Made by a program: the position numbers and the translations under genes. Under the pieces are notes generated by a model. The model did no database searches. It saw only the letters and a list, made by a program, of their open reading frames with translations, and was not told the origin of the DNA. DNA of 64,000 nucleotides from Acanthopleura granulata (Eukaryota; Mollusca; Polyplacophora; Chitonida; Chitonidae): the NCBI GenBank assembly GCA_016165875.1, contig JABBOT010000082.1, positions 5,383,168-5,447,167 of the forward strand, in the 5' to 3' direction. This document shows positions 1 to 12,355 of this stretch, piece by piece (within the stretch, counting starts at the first letter, position 1; the number at the start of each line of letters is the position of its first letter).

Positions 1-2534
1 TTCTGTACATTTCTATCACTGTCAAATGAGTTCAGGGTATGAAGTGCACGATGCTTATCGAGAAACCCATAAAGAAACCTATTATAAAGAAACACATGAA
101 ATTATACCTTCACTGTTGCAACCTTAATGTTGGACATGAAGCGTGATGTGTAAAATTGCGCGCCATTTGCACAGCTCGCGTGATTTGCCGAGCTTAAGTG
201 TGCATATATCGTGACTGTTTTTCCGCAGATTGTGGACACATCAAGTAGCAGGTCAGACTTTGTACGGGTGTGAATGGCCCTGGAAATTTTTGTCAATAAA
301 TTCAGGCTTTCAGGTTGCTCTGCAAATATATGCTGCTTTACAATGTGGTTGTCGACAACCAAATGGTTTGTTGATAAAAACACGTTCTCATTGCCTGCTA
401 TTTTCAACAATAAACTTTGGCGAACTGGCCGTAATAAATTGGAATATTCCTTCCTACATTTCGTTTTAAGTTTCGTTTCATTTTGTGCAGTCCTTTATAT
501 TTGCAAATGTACGTGTTGGACAAGCCCGTGGTTCTTTGAATGCACCACCAAGTGGCTGAACTTGTACTTTGTCGATCGCGTTATCTATAACAAAATGGCT
601 AGCAAAGAGGAACAGAGAAGATTGAATCAGTTAATACTGTAGCTCGTCGATCATGTTACTTAAACAAAGTAGAATGCAACCGGTTAAATTAAATTAGAGT
701 TCAAACCTTATTGGTATAGAGCTCTCCAAAAGTGAGCTGTTAAAAATTACAGCGAGATTTGATTGGCTAAGTATGCAGTGAGTAGTGGACTATGTTATTC
801 AAACAAAATTATAAAGGTAAGAAAGGGAACGGAAAAATGCAGTTTTTCGATTATATTGTTCAAAGGGACTTTTACAAACTCTGCATATAAAACCAAGGGA
901 CTAACTGCTGACCTAGAATGTACCAATAGGGTTGACGAAAGACTGAGATTCCATGGCTTAGTCGTGATATTTTTGAAATCTCTCCATCCGATTACTGAAT
1001 TCAATCTATGCTTTAATTAAATAGCAAGCCTGTGGCTAAACGGGTTGTATATATTGAAGGGGGTATTGTCTTCAAAAGAAGTTGCACGGCGAAGATGACA
1101 GGCTTTAGTGGAAGCCTCTCCGACTGGGGGAAGTTATCGCTGGTGCCTAGGTAGTGTAGGTAAATGAAAGCCCATCCTCAGGCACCGTGAAACCGGGACA
1201 ACAAGACACAATGTCCAGAGGAAGGCCGTTTCATGACGGGCCAGCTCAGGCTATTCTCCCTAGACAAATGATGATGCACTTTGTCGACATCACCATTTCA
1301 TTAAGCGTCACCTCGTGCAGACTTAGCCGGTCTGGGGTCGCCAGACTTATATACTAGAGCCGGCTTAAAACTGATTGTCGTCTACAAAAGAAAATAAGTT
1401 GTCTCTTGGACCATAGCTGTCCAAGAAACCTTGTGCGAGCGAAATAAATGCCTGATGATTAGTGGATACCACTAACTCAATTAGCATAAAACATTTTTAT
1501 TTCGTCAACGTCGGGTCTATTTTCGTCATCGTGCACAGTTCTGACGCAGATTTCTATTATCGCTAACATCATTATGAAGAAACTGTAGCTGAAATGTAGT
1601 TAAAATAAAGCAAGTACACGGTACAAGATTTCTCAAGAGCAGCTTTATTTACACGCGCTTTGAATCTTGAAAAGCTACAACGATTTCCTTTTTTCAGGTT
1701 GTGGCGTCATTTTTGTGGACACTGTAAGATGCAGTAGTCAATTTACTGCTCTAAACACATCAAACTCGTGTTAGTCTTGTTACATGACTGTAAATGCAGC
1801 CCTTTATCTATCACTCTGGTGTCATTTTGGCTGTCGTTGAATATAGTTTGATTTACGTTTTCAAGATTTGTGGAGAAAATTTATTTATATAATAACACGC
1901 TTTCAAGTATCCTAGCAGTGTGTTTATCCGGAGCCCCCAGCCACTTTTAATGTTGACTCTCTCAATTGCTACCATGACTCCTAGTAACATGTTGGGCTTA
2001 GCGTTGGCATGTTTATTGTACTGCATCGTTGGAATGCCACGCCCAAGCGACAAGGCACAACGCTCCATCCTGCCAAAGTGTACTGACACCAGACATCTAG
2101 ATTCTAGATTCTAGTACAACTAGAATTACGAAACACAAGGGCAGACGCTCTATACTACTGGACAGGCGTGATGTGGCCTTTAATTGCAGTAGCCAGTCCC
2201 AATTAGCATTTGTGAAATACTTTGTGTTGTGTGATGATTTCTATCAACGTCATAACTTATTAATGCAAAAACTAGTGTGTCAAGGATATGCCAACTAACG
2301 CCTTCATTCTAAGTTTCTTAAATTTTAGAATGAGTACGACTCTCTTGTTAGTAAATAAGGACCGCGCTTCTAGAAATTTAGGGACTCTGCTTCGTAATTG
2401 AGTTTAATTCCGCTTCCTATGGGGCTAAAGTCTCTACGTTTACCGTGTTGAGTATGATCACAGCGTTGGACATATGAACAGTTGCAAAGTGTAACTGACA
2501 TACAAATTAGATTCATGACACCATAAATATTACA
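1..2534. other. Non-coding sequence
   Basis: Only short random frames, none longer than 122 codons. A GC-richer block at 1075-1380 ends in a GTCTGG/CCAGAC hairpin (1330-1346) and may be an old unidentified repeat. Otherwise I see nothing. Confidence 0.5.
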
Positions 2535-2790
2535 ATGGTATACAAATTGGATATTGATTTTATTCATCAGCCTAGAATATTCATCGCGTTATTTTTATTT
2601 TTTTTTTTTTTTTTGCCATCGGTGTAAACTGTCGACTACTTCTCTTTGCATGTGTTCTTGATTTACTTTACACACTTTCTTGGTTCTTTGTAGGTTTGTG
2701 TTGCTTGTCGGTTTTGAAACTGGTCATGCAATTATTAATCCGGAGAGTCCATATTGGCTGGTGAGATGAATGTCTGTTTCAACGCCTATG
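2535..2790 (+). repeat. Dispersed repeat family R, copy 1
   Basis: Begins ATGGTATACAAATTGGATAT, contains ACTGTCGACTACTTCTCTTT about 95 bases later, and ends TGTCTGTTTCAACGCC. The same landmarks occur in the same order at 4666, 42066 and 46817. A T-rich run at 2594-2614 interrupts it. No reading frame is conserved. The class is unknown; a SINE/LINE fragment or non-autonomous DNA element is possible. Confidence 0.7.
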
Positions 2791-4260
2791 TTTCCTTTAA
2801 ACTGTCTAGTCTGCTATTTCCAACGGCAGAGTTCTAGTACTGGGATGGGCAGTTAAACTAATATAACTGTAGTGCTCTCTACATAATGCGTGAATATACA
2901 CTTAAAAGCTCTAAGTTTTATACTTGAATGACCCAGATGGGTGTTGTCTAAAATGAGAGTTTTAAAATCAGCAAAACAAATGGATGTCAATGTTTTTAAC
3001 CACCGGTGACTACGGTTACAGGAAAAGTGGTGCTTTGGGGAGTCACTTTGGAGGCAACTAGGCCGATTTACACAAAAGGTAGTTGACGCTGCGCATTCCA
3101 GTCGACTCTCAGTAATACAGAGACAGTGTGTTAGATACACCGATATTCGAGTGAAGGTCGTATCGTAGACTGTTACTCCGTGAATGCATCCATGCGTAAG
3201 CTTGAAACTTACGGCAAAATAGCCAGGATCAATATATCAGACAAAAGCAGGCATTGTGAGGCGGCCAGGTAATGTGGAAGCCGTCATATAAATTTCCTGT
3301 TTCTATTGACCCGTCTTCTCAAGCAGTGTACCTTGCGAACCGGGAAGTGGATCTAAATGGATTCATCCCTTGTAGTGAACCAAATCTGTGATTTAACCGT
3401 GGAAATCTGAAACAAAACGCATGCGCTAACCGTCCCGCTGACATTGTTACATCCGGTGTATTATGCGAGATGAGGTCAAGAGAAGGACAAAGTAAATGTG
3501 TCCACTCTTGCTAAATAATGCGTGACCGGCCTCTCAGTGGGTCCATTAGCCATATATTACGGAGAAAAAGTGACGTGTCATGGAGGCGACGCTCAAAGTA
3601 GGCTTCCTGTTGCGACCACTGTCGTACGTCGTAAGTGTCGTTAACGACATCCGGGAGAGTAATACTTCCAACAGGTCTCTCCACCAATTAAATCTTGGAT
3701 TCGATCCTTATGAAACAACAGATAGTCCTTTGTTGAATTATGACTTGTCATGTGACCCTCGAGTAACGCGTCAATACACAGATGGTTACAGAGCTAAATG
3801 CAGAAACATGTCTACAGATGACGATGAACGGTTGAGCACACACGAAAGCACTGAGTTTGAAGCCAGGAAACCGGTTGGACGCAAAACTGATGACAAATAA
3901 TAATCATCTGCCTGTGCAAAGAAATAAACTCGTCGTCGTTAATTTTCCATTGTTTATTTACAAGGCTATAAGCGTTTACACGGCCACTGCGGAATGCGTG
4001 CTTTATGAGGGTGGGTTATGCAGTGCAGAAAAGTGTAAAAGCCGCTGTCTAATAGTGTTCTTTCAAATACGTGCCTGGGCATATTTTCTTTATTCAATGT
4101 CTGTTTTATTTTATTATCCAGTTATTCACTTGCTTCTGGTGCGGTACGTTTATGACAGGATTTCGATCCAAATTTATTTCTAGCTTTCTTCATAACACAA
4201 AAATATCGATATATTCTGATACTTATTTATACAAGAGTTAAAGACAAACCCGAATGTATG
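2791..4260. other. Non-coding sequence
   Basis: A 106-codon frame at 3580-3900 is hydrophilic but has no recognisable motif or paired splice sites. Nothing else seen. Confidence 0.45.
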
Positions 4261-4517
4261 ATATTTATTTATTTACTTTGTTTGACTGGTGTTTTACGCT
4301 GTACTCAACAATATTTCACTTGTACGACGGCGGCCAGCATTATATTGGGAGGAGGCACAGCCCGGTGACCACCCGCATGTTGCTGGCAGACCTTTCCACG
4401 TACGGCGGGAGAGGAAGCCAGCATGAGCTGGACTGAACTCACGACGACCACAGTGGTGGAATGCTTCTGGGTCATTACGCTGCGCTAGCGCGCTCACCAA
4501 CTGAAGCACGGAAGCCC
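4261..4517 (-). mobile_element. tRNA-derived SINE, near full length
   Basis: Read on the minus strand, the element has a tRNA-like head (degenerate A box near 4500 and a B-box-like segment near 4430), a conserved body and an (AAAT)-type tail at 4261-4275. Shared body words include ATATTTCACTTGTACGACGG and AGGAAGCCAGCATGAGCTGG. Candidate target-site duplications flank it: ATGTATGAT at 4254 and ATGTATTAT at 4522. It has scattered differences and a small deletion in the GC-rich body, so it is older than the copy at 42534. Confidence 0.85.
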
Positions 4518-4665
4518 GAGGATGTATTATAACAACATTTCATACGGAACCAATGTCATATTTGTGACTGTTTTATATGTGTTTCAGCAGCCAGGTTAGG
4601 CCATACAGGAAATGAATCGGACTATTTCAGAGTGAGCCATTACACAAGACAACTACTAAATTAGC

Positions 4666-4868
4666 ATGGTATACGATTTGGATATTGATTTATTTCATTC
4701 GCGCAGAACTTTCCTAGCATCTTTCCGCCATCAGCGAAAACTGTCGACTGCTTTTATTTGCATGAATCTGCCCCAGTTGCTTAGTTTATACATGTACTTT
4801 CTTAATTCTTGGGTGGTTTGTGTTAAATGACGTTTTGGAAGGTGGCCTGAAGGTTATTCTCCGTTAAG
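4666..4868 (+). repeat. Dispersed repeat family R, copy 2
   Basis: Shares ATGGTATACGATTTGGATAT, CGCCATCAGCGAAAACTGTC and GACTGCTTTTATTTGCATGA with copy 1, and a TTCTTAATTCTTGGGTGG segment. It lacks the distal GTCGGTTTCGACGCC end. Confidence 0.65.
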
Positions 4869-5680
4869 GCCCATTAATTTGAAAATGTATGTTTACAAAC
4901 CTTGATTGTTTTTTCCCTTTGTTAATTTTATTTGGGATATATAAACTGATTCTTTTTCAAAGTTGCAATAGGGTATACTGAAACTCAATCCGTCGATAAT
5001 CAGAGTTAAAACGCTAACCGATATCCAGACAATTCTCGCTTAAGACGACGGTTGACTTTATTGTATTGATTTGTGTGCTCATTTTCTTTTTCCGTTGTTA
5101 TCTGGGTGGAAAAAACAGCATTAACCTAATATTTTACTGGCTTCGTTGATGTGCTTATCGGAGCATGTATAACATTACCGCAGCCTCTTAAATATGCCAT
5201 CATTTATGGAAAGCGTTGTACTAAGAAATCATTACCTCCCAATAGCCTACAGTATTGGGATTATTGCGATTTTCACTAAAGATATTTAGCCGGAAGACCA
5301 AAGAGAAACTATATCGCCTCTCTTTCATGGAATGTCTGCATTCCGCGATCTGCGGACAACGCGTAATTCCTCACGCAGACTGATGGACAACTTAGGAGGT
5401 ATTCATTATAAATGATAACGATCAGTATGTTATTGTCTATCCTACAAACTCGTCTAACGTTTATTTAGACACAGAAACCATTGCCAGTGTAGACTGAACT
5501 CGAGGATGGTGTTTCCATCGCGAGCAGCAAATTGGCAAGGGAAAAGTTATGACTAGTCCACATCCTGCTTGAGTCATGTCTCGGGGTGTCATTTTATAGC
5601 CACATTCGCTCTGATAAAGTTTGCAAAGCATGCCACTATCGAAAAAAGTTTAGGCATTTAGAAGTTTAGTTGCATGATAT

Positions 5681-5914
5681 ATGGAGGTTATATTGATAAC
5701 AACTTTATTTATTTTGAAGCGACGTTTCGGTATAGACACCAATACCGTTTTCAAGCATAACAAAAGATATGGCTTAACATTCCAACCTCAGTGTGTACCT
5801 GTTTGGTCCTGAGGTGGTCCAGTTTTATGCTTGAAAACGGTATTATTATTTATAATGAAACGTCGTTTCAAAAAAATAAATGAATGGAAGTTGATATCCA
5901 TAAAACCTCGTTAT
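5681..5914. mobile_element. Inverted-repeat element with hammerhead-ribozyme-like core
   Basis: Two imperfect inverted arms of about 80-90 bases (5681-5761 and 5823-5914) flank a ~60-base centre. Each arm, read outward, carries CTTGAAAACGGTAT, a short loop, a return strand, then GAAACGTCG followed by TTTCAAAATAAAT-like sequence and a GTTGATATCCATAAAACCTC-like end. In the left arm CGGTAT pairs with ATACCG directly before GAAACGTC. GAAA plus a preceding stem is the layout of a hammerhead ribozyme core, but the other core strand (CTGATGA in active ribozymes) reads CTTGAAA here, so activity is doubtful. Hammerheads in animal genomes are known in Penelope-like elements and related non-autonomous elements. 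No reverse transcriptase frame is present. Confidence 0.5.
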
Positions 5915-6596
5915 GTTAAGGATACATGTATTGTAGGCCTGTCGATGATGATCTTGTTTCATTCACTGAGATTTGTCCACACTGTGATAATGTTTATTAA
6001 CATTACACTCATTTTCGTTGTTGTAGCTTAGATATTGGATTGGGCAAACCCTATTGGTAAATCTCATTCGAGGAATTTATTTACATTTTATACATGACAA
6101 TATTCTCTCTTTCTGCCATACAAACTGACGCATCTAAACGGTTTTCCGGCAGAGCCACGTTTTTTTTATACAACTGGAACAGAGCTTATAAGACAGCTTC
6201 GAAAGAGGTCTGTATATCAGGTTGAATAAAGTTTTCGTTATTTAACTTAAATAAGCGTGTGGTATATAAACGTGTTAACTGAGGGTAACGCATCGACTAG
6301 CGTGTATATGTAGGACATTCCAGGAAATCTAAAAGAAGAATGGCTATTTTGGATTCTTTGTGGTACCAGGACAAAGGAAGATTGGTTGACAATGTGAGAA
6401 TTTTCTTTATCGCTACGATAACAGGATTAGAGGGTTGAGATCAATGCTTCATTTGATTTGTCTTGACACATTGGAAATCGCGATGTCTAAGGAAAGAACA
6501 AAACACTGACTTCATAAGGAATCTGTACTTTGGTCACTGTGCTTAACTTTTGTTTAGTTTCCAATCCCATACAGGATTTTCGCGCCGAGGGACTCT

Positions 6597-6836
6597 TTGA
6601 AATATATTCAGGCACGATTTATTATGTTGTTGGAAGAAAACGGGGCGGAAACGCCTGCGTGAATAGGGACATCAATACAGAAAACTTTAAGCACACAACA
6701 AAAGAGATGGCTTTTTACATTTAAACCTCAGCGTGCATCATTACAGATCATAATGAGTATTGGATTGGCTGTAAGACTACTATAGTCATTAGCACCAGAT
6801 TGATTCCCAGGTGGTTCAGTTTTAACCATGATCCCG
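6597..6836. repeat. Decayed relative of the element at 5681
   Basis: GGGACATCAATACAGAAAAC, ACAACAAAAGAGATGGCT, AAACCTCAGCGTG and CAGGTGGTTCAGTTTTA follow the order of 5735-5830 in the first element (GACACCAATACCG, ATAACAAAAGATATGGCT, CAACCTCAGTGTG, AGGTGGTCCAGTTTTA), with about 60 extra bases between the last two blocks. Confidence 0.45.
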
Positions 6837-9800
6837 ATCAAAACAAACTGGGACAACGCGTTCTTTATAAATGTTACCTGTAACAAGCTTCATAGCTGTT
6901 TGCAATATGGCCGAATGAGCACACGTCTTTACTGATTAATAAAAGAGTATGGGGAGTGGAGGGAGCATTGGGGTGTTGAGAACATAGACAATATCCATGG
7001 ATCAAATTACCTTTTGCACCTTTATTAACTATCGATGTTCAGCTTTTGTCACTAACGAAACAAGCACTATTCAAGCCCTTTGAGTTTACAACCTTTAAGA
7101 CCAAGAAATCGTAACACTAACGAAAGATCGAACTTAAGTCTATGACGTTTTAACCAGTTAGCAAACAGGTATAAACTAGTTTTGTGTAACTTTAATGGTA
7201 TATAAAACAGGAAACTTTGTCAACATTTAGCCACTTCTAGGAGAAAAAATGATGTAGAAACTTTACTATCATACGTGAAACACCGGAAATAAAAAGCCTA
7301 GACTGGTCTCTGAGATCTGTTGTTTCAAAATTTCTGAAGGAGGGTTTATTTTTAAGGACGGGGTAACTATGAAAATACCCGTATAGTGTCACCTGTTGGT
7401 CGTAAAACAAAGATCTCTGAGATCTTGCCAACGATTAATCCTCTCCAGAGACATGACCGTGTGGTTGTGAAACCCCTTGGATTGGGATATAAAGAATGGT
7501 TGAGGCAACACCGGTATATAAACACAGGTTCTCTTGCCAAATAATGATAGATATGCTTTAGTGTTTGACTGCCGAACCCTTCGTTTCTATTGTGGCTGCC
7601 AAACGTCCCTCTCTCCCCCGCCCCGTGTAATATTTGTATTGATGTATGACCACGTTATCAGTACAGTATATGTCACTACCCTCTGTGGGTTTGAACATTT
7701 AGTTTTGGCTTATCAGGTGTCCCCAGTCGGTTTTTGAGGTTTTTGACGGTAGCCAGAGTGCGGGGATTTGTTTCACCAGTACGTCCCACCCAGCATCATG
7801 ACCTCCATAGCAGTTCAGGTAGGAAGGTATACGTACATATACAATACCGAGCAAAACGTAATCATCTTTGTTAAGGGATACATTCCTGGGTTCCAGGTAA
7901 AATGACAAGTTAATCATGTCCAACTGACAGATTCGTCCACACTGTGCAACACTGACTCACATTTTTCCAGTTAAGTACTGAAATATTTTAAACCATATGC
8001 CGCAATAAACATGGGCGTGGTTTTCGTCTTCCAGTACATGGGACCCTCCTATTGGTGTTTATGAAACAGAATAGTTCGGCGTAAAATAACGAGGTAAAAC
8101 TGCTCCAACTCACACGTAAAAAAATACATCATCTGCTTCTAGGTTGAGAAGGCAAGGGATGACCCTGCTCAGTGTGAACAAAGTAAATCATGTCATTTGG
8201 GAGTTCCTGCAAAATAACCGTTCATTGGTACATAGTGGGATCCATCTCATGGGATTGCTGAATGACGTCAAAAAAAGCATTATGCAAACATACGTGAAAT
8301 ACTGATATTTCGCTGTTTCCTACAGAGACATGCAAGGTTCTCTATTTTATACTGCGAGACTAATCAAAGCTCCAACTGGCCCTCTTGCACTTCCATAGCT
8401 GATGTCTGCAATTGTAGTTTTCATGACTACGGGATCTCTCGCTATCCATCACAAATATTTATTGTGTTGTTTGTTATAGCTTTTCTATGTGCTATGGCTC
8501 TAACTGTAGGCTCATCCACGTATCTTTGATTTATTTATTTGATTGGTGTTTTACGCCGTACTCAAGAATATTTCACTTATACGACGATGGCCCCCATTAT
8601 GGTGGGAGGAAAGCTGAGAGAGCCAGAGGAAACCCACGGCCTTCCGCAGATTGCTGGCAGACCTTTCCACGTACGGTCGGAGAGGAAGCCAGCATGAGCT
8701 GGACTTGAACTCACCGTGACCTCATAGGTGGGACGCTTATGGGTTATTGCGCTGCGCTAGCGCGCTAATCGACTGAGCCACGGAGGCTCCCTGTATCCTT
8801 AGTTCCATTTTACTTTGTTCCTAGCTCTGATATTGTCTGGGAAGCAATGTAATACAGGATTAACCCCCAAAAAAGTCTGCTGTGAGATATTACCTTTATT
8901 CGGACAACGGAGGAATCACTGATTTTTAATAATGCCACAAGGCTTTGTAAGGGTATCCCTATCGGACAGGAAAAATGATAAACAAAAGGCTTTTTCAGCT
9001 CTCAGACAGCGATTGGCTTTACACAAGATCAAAGAAAGAAACACGAAGACACTTCTCTAAGTTCAATACATATATTTGGAAAAATAGACAAATAATGTAG
9101 CTGACAATATTATACAAAACAATACAGATATTTACAAAATGTATAGTTTCTTACTGATCATAGGGTCAAAATCCGGATGGGATACTCCCGTTCCAAAGGC
9201 AAGTCAGTCCACGTAAATATAGAATCCACAGTTGTTGGGAATTCTCGATTTGAAGGACGACAGTCCTGCAGTGACAATCAGCAGTGGGCACCGTACGCCG
9301 ACGATGGTATGTATCCAACTCCCGGAATGGTGCAACTCTCCTGGGCAGACGGGTTGACAATAGCGTCCGATATGCCGAGTGGGAGATGTTTCTTTCACTC
9401 CTGGGAAATGTACACAAAGTCACTTTCAGAGTAAAATGGAATGAAATGTACGTAATCGCTCAAAGAGACAATGAGCAATACAAGCTCCAAGATAACGTCT
9501 CAAACAAAATAGCAAGTGGGGAAACACAAGCTCACAAAGTGCTAGGCGCTGAAAAATGGAGTACATATTGACCAATGTCGAATGGCATCAAAGCCGATAT
9601 TTCCAAATTCCCACAAAATCCTTCTAAGCGAACGACAGTAAATATGGCTGCTCACATGTGGACATACCTAAAATGACTGTGAGCTTTACAACTCCGTCGC
9701 TAGAGTAGACTAGAGTAAAGGAAGTTCTGGAGAGTTTGATCGTAAACATGTTTAAAACATGGGTACATCTTTCCAGAATGTACGCTTCATGTACAACGTC

Positions 9801-11639
9801 ACGAAAGTGATAAACACGGAATCCTCGAGAACACGCGACTGAATCTCTGAATCTCTGGCACTGCCTCCATAGTGCCTCATGACTATATACTGCATTGTTG
9901 TGTCAGGGGCTAAGAAAGGTTGCACATTATCCAAGGCCAAGGGCGGTGAAGAAACCCGGAGAACTCAGCTGATGGCCAAGCTTATTCTATACCCAGTTAA
10001 CATGTGAATCGGTGAAACGTGTTCCAACAAATTCCAAAAAAGAAAAAACAAGGAGGGGAAAGAAACCTTGTGGATTCGACCTGGAGACGGGATATGTTGT
10101 TATCGTTGCTTGTTCTCATTACGACGACCAGGGTTGCACTTCTAGGAGATCCCACTCCCACTGTGTCTTCCGTCTGACTCGCGTTGCCGATCGTTCAATT
10201 GATTGATATGGAAACCTGAGAGGTATCCTGTGTGTACTCGTGGAATTCACAGTAAGATGTGTTCAGAGTATCAACAGTTACACGATTTGCCAGTTGATGT
10301 AGATGTGTCTGTGGTGTGGAAATCTTCTCAGTCCATATTTTCATTATCACTATACCAACGTGGAACTAGCGTATCACTAAGATCCGTCTGGTGCGCCAGA
10401 CGTCGACATGGTCATATTATCGTCACAAAGGTATTCGGTGTAAAGTCACGTTCGCTTTGACGAGCACATGTGAACAGCCGGCAATCGTCAGATAGCAGGG
10501 CTTTTATTTCACTAACAAGTCTTAAGTCGCAAATCTTAGTCTAAGTCCTAAGGTTTACCAGTCGGTACACAATAAATCATAGGTAGTATTCTTTTGTGAA
10601 ACGGCTCTGTTATAACTTTTAACTTAGGACCTGAGTTATGACATACGACATTTGGTGAAATGGGATCCAGGACCGTGACGCCATTTTATTGACGTAAAAT
10701 GTTCCATCCATAGCTTATCATAATGACGTCATATCAAAGAAAGAACGACGACACAATAGAATGCGATACATTGTAACATTGTAGAACATTGTGTAGCAGT
10801 CAATTTTTGAAGGTTACAATGAGGTTCTGTTTCACTCTAGCGCCACAAAACGGGACTAAAACATCAAACAGCACATTTCTGTAGGTAACCATGCACTGCT
10901 TGTACTTTTATCATTTTCAAGGCTACGTTTTAGGTTTAAAAATGTATATTCTTCACTGCAGTTTTGAGCATTCATGTATACATAGCTGTAAAGGAAAATC
11001 TTGATTGTGTCATTCTGAGCTAGTACGGCTATGTTGTCAGTAGACACGAGCCTGTAAATGTTCCATTATTACGGCATAATGTTCAGCGTGTTGAACTTCA
11101 CAGTAGGGTTTGTAACCATCCTTTGGCCTACGATTACTTGAAATGCTACCTTAATACAGGCCTAACCACGCCAAAGGTCACATGTATATGGAGAGAGGCG
11201 GGTTGTACTGTGGTTTAGATACCGGGCCGATTCGTCTGGCATGCCGTGCCCACGGGAACTCTGCTTATATCTGGATAATCTCTATGATAGCCCCTCCAGG
11301 CACGATTACAGTTAGAATCAGCCAATGAACCCGTACCACAAACACGCAAGCTTTGACATTCTGTAAGCCAGCTATTCCATCCCTCTCACCTCCACCACAC
11401 AGTGGCGCTATCTGTTACACCGCGTGGGTGATACAGTATTCTTCAGGCCCAAGCAAACACTGTCCATTCCATAGCCCAGGGCGAAAATAAGGAAGAGGAG
11501 CTATTCACTTGCCTCTTACGTTATATCCTTCAACTTAGTTAGGTGTTATGCAAGATGGAATCTTATTTACCCTCAGCAGCGGTTCTGCTTCAAGACAAAA
11601 CAGAGATTTTTCAGGGTATTTTTCGTGCGTAAAAATTAT
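6837..11639. other. Non-coding sequence apart from the SINE at 8529
   Basis: Overlapping short frames at 9166-9571 and 10012-10460 have no domain signature. A 7-bp stem hairpin CGTCTGG-TGCG-CCAGACG lies at 10385-10402, similar to the one at 1330. Nothing else seen. Confidence 0.5.
8529..8790 (-). mobile_element. tRNA-derived SINE, full length
   Basis: Same family as the copy at 4261. The minus-strand head contains an A box (TGGCTCAGTCG near 8770-8780) and a B box (GAGTTCAAGTCCAGC near 8700-8714), then the conserved body, and the TTTATTTATTT tail complement lies at the low-coordinate end. Flanks GTATCTTTG (8520) and GTATCCTTA (8793) may be the target-site duplication. The small reading frame across it is not a gene. 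Confidence 0.87.
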
Positions 11640-11676
11640 ACCCATAATGTTAAAGGCGATCGGTAACATTATGGGT
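11640..11676. repeat. Perfect 13-bp stem hairpin
   Basis: ACCCATAATGTTA at 11640 and TAACATTATGGGT at 11664 are exact reverse complements around an 11-base loop. It is too short for a canonical microRNA precursor and has no T-run for polymerase III. It could be a remnant of a palindromic MITE. Confidence 0.75.
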
Positions 11677-12226
11677 CATTTGAGGTTTCTGATAAAAGCG
11701 ATTGCAGTTAGGCATGCTTAGTAAGGCAATGCTTAGGTAAGGCAATAGATAATGAAACGCTGATGTGCAAAACTCTGTGAGGGCAACATTGATGAACCAT
11801 TGGAAAAGAATCTTGCCATCATACCTGTTCAACTAGTGGATACTAGAAGACCACGCAGGTGTTTCCGGCTATGCGTTCTAGGGCACTAGACCTCCAGGCT
11901 CACTCTACCGCTATGATGACTACCACGTATAACAGCAACTTCGTGTTTAGGTTTATTTGTTTCACTACATTTTTTATTATGATTCTCTCCACACCAAAGT
12001 GTGTAGCCCATATACATATATGGTCTGTGTCCATCCCAGCTGTCTTAGAATATCTGTTATTTGAGAAGATCGGAGGGACAGCAAAACTGCTATCGGCTGC
12101 AGAGTGCTCTATGATATGATTTAGTCGCTTCTGCGGTAAGAAACTACTTTCAAAGTTGTCATATCTAGAAAAGAAAACGTTGTAGACAGCTTTTCACTTT
12201 TTCATTACTGGAATTCCCGACACTGA

Positions 12227-12355
12227 GAAACTGTTCAATGAGTACAATGGTAGTATAGGGGTATACTATGAAACTGTTCAATGAGTACAATGGTAGTATA
12301 GGTGTATACTTTGAAACTGTTCAGTGAGTACAATGGTAGTATAGGTGTATACTAT
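12227..12355. repeat. Three tandem copies of a 43-bp unit with internal hairpin
   Basis: The unit starts GAAACTGTTCAATGAGTACA at 12227, 12270 and 12313 with only a few differences. In copies 1 and 3 the second half contains TAGTATA, a four-base loop and TATACTA, a perfect 7-bp stem; copy 2 has one mismatch in that stem. Near identity implies recent tandem duplication. Confidence 0.9.

Noticed and set aside
3580..3900. 106-codon hydrophilic frame
   Set aside because: No family resemblance; GTAAGT at 3631 inside it lacks a matching exon structure.
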